Origin: Tilletiaria anomala UBC 951
Taxonomy: Eukaryota; Basidiomycota; Exobasidiomycetes; Georgefischeriales; Tilletiariaceae
Assembly (NCBI RefSeq): GCF_000711695.1
Contig: NW_013546921.1
Span: forward strand, 1 to 64,000
Length of the DNA stretch: 64,000 nt
Direction: 5' to 3'
Below are positions 59,970-64,000 of this stretch, piece after piece. Positions within the stretch are counted from its first letter, which is position 1; each line of letters begins with the position of its first letter. The position numbers were made by a program, and so were the translations under genes. The notes below the pieces were generated by a model, which was not told where the DNA came from, made no database searches, and saw nothing but the letters and a program-made list of their open reading frames with translations.

Positions 59970-62939
59970 ATGGTACGGTCTTCTGAGTCGACCAGCAATA
60001 TGTCAGCTTCATTTAAGTCGTCCTCTGACAACATTGGTTGCGACCTCCACGACATCCTAGATCAAGTCCAGCATTTTCAGGAGAACCAGGATGCAAAGGC
60101 CATCTCGGTGGCACCGTCATCGACGGGCTGCAAGCCGCATTCTTCTTCCGGCTCTGTGGATGACCTGAGCATCGAGGCCTCTGGATCTCATGCTGCAACG
60201 CACGACAATGGAACCCCTGGGACGCCCTTTGAGATCAAGAAGTTTTCAGAATCTGACGGAAACGGGGGCACTCATCTTAGCGAATCGAGCCGGGCCTCGT
60301 TGCTCGCAAAGGATGCCACACTAGCTACACTGGCGCCGACGACGCTGAAAATGAAAGATTTCCTCCTCGCGCGCTCGAGCAAGCATCGAAGCATCGTCGA
60401 TGAAGATTCGGTTGCAACCCAGCCGAGCGTGTTCGACGAAAAGAAGCTTAGAAGCCATTACTGGCCTAGCCAGCAGTGGGAAAATTACAAGAAATTTGAC
60501 GTCAGCCTCCGTTGGACTTGGCGTGAGGAGAAGGTGTTTTGCTATTTTCCAAGAAAGTGGCGTATCTTCTATCGACTCCAAGACTGATGCTTGTCAAATG
60601 CCCCTTTGCCTCCACCAGCAAATTGTCCATATAATCGACCGCAAAGTCATGATCTGGGTCTGCGTCTTCTTTGCCATCCTGAATCTTGACCGCAACAACC
60701 TGAACGCAGCAAATGCGGATGGGATCCTCAAGGATCTCCAGCTCACCAGCAATGATTACAACAATGCGAACACAATCTTCAGACTTACTTTTCGTCCGTT
60801 CACAAATAGATGACGCCTGATGCATACCCTCTTGCTGACTGGTGCTGTGCACATCCCATTGGCGCTCAAAGTGTTTGCTGAGCTTCCTGGTCAGGTGCGC
60901 CGCTGTGCCGTTAAACACAGCGAAACTGCTTCGACGTTTACTCTCTCTACATGACTTACCTGCAGATTATCTCCAAACGAGTTGGACCAGATGTGTTCGT
61001 TCCTTGCCAGATGCTAGCCTGGGGTGTTGTGACGCTCGCGCAGTTCTGGCTGAACGGACGCACTTCCTTGTTTATATTGCGCGCTTTGCTGGGCTTGGTG
61101 AGCGATCGTCTCGCTTGCTTCCTTCTTTTCTGCTGCAGCACGATGCTGACTGAAAATTGGATTCGCTTTAATTACTGGATCGCAGTGCCAAGGTGTAAGT
61201 GCGGACGTCGAACGAGCGCCTTGCCTGAATTGATCGCCTGAGCGATTCTTCCTCACACTTGCAGTCCATGATTCCTGATTTACTTCTCCTCTTGTCCTAC
61301 TTTTACCGCACGTCGGAGCTACCAATCCGGCTGGTGAGTGGCTTGATACGACGCGCTTTTTGTACTCATGCGCTCAAAATGCATCACTTCATCTGTGCGG
61401 AAGTGCTTCTTCTGGGCGACCATGAATTTGACTTCGTTTGTCAGCTCTTTCTTCAGCTATGGTGTCCTGCAAATGCGCGGTGTCCTTAGCAAGCTAGGCT
61501 GGCGCTGGCTCTTCCTCATCGAAGGATTGATCACCATCGTGCTGGCCATCCAAGCTTTCCTTGTCATGGTGAGATTTCGCGCGCAGGTGCTTCATCACTA
61601 TCCACGGGATTCACTGTAGCCCTTATTTCGACACCCTTGCGCGACAGCCCGCATCGCCATCGCAGACTAAGCGAATCTGGAGGAAAAAGCCTTTCCTCAA
61701 CGAACGACAGGCTACGATTGCAGTCACAAGGATCTTACGAGATGAACCGCAAAAATCGACCATGCACAACCGCGAAGGCCTGCAGCCACGGATGCTTTGG
61801 CGGACCCTGAAGAATTGGTGAGAGATGCTAGAGCCGTTCTCTTATACGTTTAAATTTCTCAGGATTGCTAAAATGACTGCTCAATATGCAAATCTGTTCC
61901 CACGACTAGGCGTCTTTGTGAGTGCTGCTGTCAAGTTGCACCGTAGATCTCGCAGAATTGAAGGCTTACTTCAGGGGGTTCTGTGGCAGATCCGCTGTAC
62001 ATCCACGGGCTCATCTTCGGCATCCCACTTGCACCCGTACAGGCATACCTGACGCTATCCCTTAGGAATCTCGGTTTCTCGACCCTCTTGACGCAGATCC
62101 TGTCAAGCGTGCAGTACGCTGTATCGGTCTTCACCGGCATCGCCGTTGTCGTCCTCTCCGAGCTCGTCAACGACCGCGCTTTTGTCTGTTCATTGGAAGA
62201 CTTGTGGGCCCTACCGTGTCTGATTGGCATCGTCTCGCTAGGCAATAAAGTCAATCCATGGTAAAGTTTTGCTGCCGGACCTTGCTTTGCGAACAATTCT
62301 GAGACCGTCGTTCTTGCAAATTCTTCGCCTTGCAGGACGTACTACACCTTGGCGACAGTCCTTCTTTCGGCCCCTTACGTTCATCCTATCCAAGCGAGCT
62401 GGGTCTCTGCCATTGCGGGCGACGTACAGACTCGGACCGTAGCTGCTTCGCTTTACAACATCGCCGTGCAACTCGGGTCAGGTTCGTCCCTTTTTTGGTA
62501 CGGCTCGTTTCGAGGTCTTGACACTGACGCACAATGCTTGGGATAATCACAGTGGTTTCTTCTCAAGTGTACCAAGCGCGAGACGCACCTCAATATCTGG
62601 CAGGGAACATTGCGCGCATTACCATCGCTGCGATACATGTGAGGTCTCTCGACAATCGTACGTGTTGTGATAATGATTGGCGGGATCTTTCTTTACTCTT
62701 GCAGATCTGCATGTACGCCGGCACCAAGCTCTTCTACCGAAGGTTAAATACCTCGCGTGAGAAGGTTTGGAATGCAATGACAACAGAGGTTAGCAAGTTA
62801 TTTTTCCATTATGAGTGTCCATTTTCTCCAAGTGGTCACTGATTTACTTCACTGCTGGCTTGGTTAGGAAAAAGACAAATACCTCGCCACGACCAAGCAC
62901 GAAGGCAATGAGCGACTCGAATTTCGATTCATCCACTAG
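59970..62939 (+). CDS. Dal5-type anion:cation symporter (allantoate permease-like)
   Basis: Fourteen exons give 657 residues: 59970..60533, 60619..60793, 60872..60894, 60966..61097, 61186..61194, 61265..61333, 61404..61568, 61648..61817, 61910..61917, 61990..62260, 62336..62481, 62553..62638, 62705..62788 and 62868..62939. The total closes in frame. Family landmarks run in order: IDRKVMIWVC, LDRNNLNAANADGI, FAELPGQIISKRVGPD, RALLGLCQGSMIPD, LSYFYRTSELPIRL, GWRWLFLIEGLIT, MHNREGL, LIFGIPLAP, NPWTYYTLATV, GDVQTRTVAASLYN and the C-terminal YLATTKHEGNERLEFRF. Relatives import allantoate, nicotinate, pantothenate or similar organic anions. The N-terminal 170 residues are Ser-rich and cytosolic. 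Exons of 23, 9 and 8 nt are needed for the frame. Another possible start is the ATG at 60000. Confidence 0.88.
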
Positions 62940-63513
62940 TATACTAGAATGTCATGAGCTGCAGAGGCAAGAGAAGCAATCAGAGATTCTTATATCGGGT
63001 AATTCACGACGGTTGAAATTGAACCTCATTGAAGTTAAGGAAGCTTTTGCTGATGATTTGCGATCGATTCTGGAGGTCTTGGGCCACTAGGTGGTGCCAT
63101 TGTGGCGTTGAGGGCTGTGCTCTTGATGTATCGACGAGCGCGCAACCCTACTCCACAACGGGGCGCTTTTCCTCGTTTCCGGCCACCGGCAGTCGCTAGA
63201 GGCCGCGCGCCGAATGAGGCACCACACAACTGAAACCATCGGCCAATGGCTCTAGTAGGACATCATGCTCACCATCTCCCAACCGCAGCCATAAGCGAAC
63301 TCTATCGTGATGGAAGTCATGCCAATCCTGGTTCATTGATCACCTGATTAAACCGCTGCAAAGCAGACCGAGCTGTACTTCTGCGAACTCTCGCTTGGTC
63401 GCATACACGCCATTCAAATCCCTGACGAGAGCATCTTCGACAGCACTTTCCGTCTTCCGACCTTCCGGCATACAACTTGTCTCAGATCTATCGTCTGATA
63501 AATTAGTCTTGAT
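62940..63513. other. Intergenic region, no gene seen
   Basis: A 574-base tandem gap between the Dal5-type permease and the SDR gene. No domain-bearing frame or clear regulatory element was seen. Confidence 0.45.
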
Positions 63514-64000
63514 ATGGCAGCTCTTAGAAGCTTTCCTCCATCAGCGGCCAAATCGGAAGTCAGCTCGGTCCCTTTCCTCGGTGCCCGTGCGCTCTTCAGC
63601 TTAAACGGAAAGGTAGCCCTTGTCACCGGGGGCGGCACGGGGATCGGCTCCTTTCTTGCCAAAGCATTCGTTGAGAATGGCGCCAAAGGTGAGCCAGAGC
63701 TGCGTGATCTATGCAAGATCTAAAATTGGGAAGCTCGAGCTCAAAGGCGCGTATTAACACTTATCACCCGCAGTCTTCATTGCCAGTAGAAAGATGTCGA
63801 ACCTGACAGCAACTGCAGACGCTCTGAACGCCATCGTGCCGAACTCCTGCCAAGCCATCTCCGGCGACGTTTCCTCCAAATCCGGCTGTGATGCTCTCGC
63901 TGTAGAGCTCAAAAAGCAAACAGATCGGCTTGATATTCTTGTCAACAACTCTGGCTTTGCATATGGAGGTGTTGGCATTGACAACGTCCCCGAGCAGGGT
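63514..64000 (+). CDS. Short-chain dehydrogenase/reductase, cut by window end
   Basis: Exons 63514..63688 and 63774 to the window edge. The classical SDR N-terminus is present: KVALVTGGGTGIGSFLAKAF with the glycine-rich TGxxxGxG cofactor loop, VFIASRK after the second strand, GDVSS for the adenine site, and LVNNSGFAYGG (NNAG-type motif with Ser for Ala). The catalytic Ser-Tyr-Lys lie beyond the window. A 35-residue extension precedes the domain. Layout resembles fungal SDRs of the RhlG/3-oxoacyl reductase-like group, but substrate cannot be told. Starts at the only nearby in-frame ATG. Confidence 0.85.

Noticed and set aside
1-64000. Search for transposons, virus-like elements, CRISPR arrays and rRNA genes
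   Set aside because: No polymerase, integrase, transposase or capsid-like motif, no long terminal or inverted repeats and no regularly spaced repeats were seen by eye.

Overview
The window looks like nuclear DNA of a basidiomycete fungus. It holds compact genes split by many short GT-AG introns of roughly 60-110 bases, a tubulin cofactor D gene of 15 exons, and typical fungal families (Hos3-type deacetylase, Dal5-type permease, FHS-type sugar permease, MCT-type transporter, TauD-type dioxygenase). Ustilaginomycotina or a relative is a reasonable guess, but no rRNA, tRNA or diagnostic marker was found to fix the species. I saw no rRNA, tRNA, CRISPR array, virus-like element or transposon gene.

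Layout. 0.1-7.4 kb: three minus-strand genes: an orphan 346-residue protein, a diverged protein that may be Rec114-like, and the ribosome-assembly kinase RIO2. 7.4-11.1 kb: no recognisable gene. 11.1-19.1 kb: a fucose-permease-family MFS transporter, a CRAL-TRIO/RhoGAP protein, and a convergent monocarboxylate-transporter-like MFS protein with a repeat-built N-terminal tail. 19.1-22.3 kb: a second long gap. 22.3-29 kb: an orphan seven-helix membrane protein, a cytochrome P450 and an orphan 243-residue protein. 29.8-40.2 kb: Hos3-type deacetylase, tubulin cofactor D and a PA2G4/Ebp1-type protein. 41.2-57.7 kb: a dense housekeeping stretch with a zinc alcohol dehydrogenase, RIO1, EMC6, an eEF1B-gamma-like GST, the cap hypermethylase TGS1, the replicative helicase subunit MCM7, the spliceosomal cyclophilin CWC27 and a TauD-type dioxygenase. 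58-64 kb: a gap, an allantoate-permease-like transporter of 14 exons and the start of an SDR.

No pathway cluster is evident. The genes are mostly unlinked core functions: 40S maturation (RIO1, RIO2, perhaps PA2G4), RNA processing (TGS1, CWC27), replication (MCM7), tubulin folding (TBCD) and ER membrane insertion (EMC6). Neighbours are often head-to-head, or tail-to-tail with short gaps (62-560 bases).

The most unusual signal is a set of very small exons inferred from reading frame and protein conservation: 8, 9 and 23 nt in the allantoate-permease-like gene, 10 nt in TGS1 and 14 nt in an orphan gene. In every case the full spliced length closes exactly in frame. Exon joins were read by eye from splice consensus and frame; they are not confirmed by transcripts.
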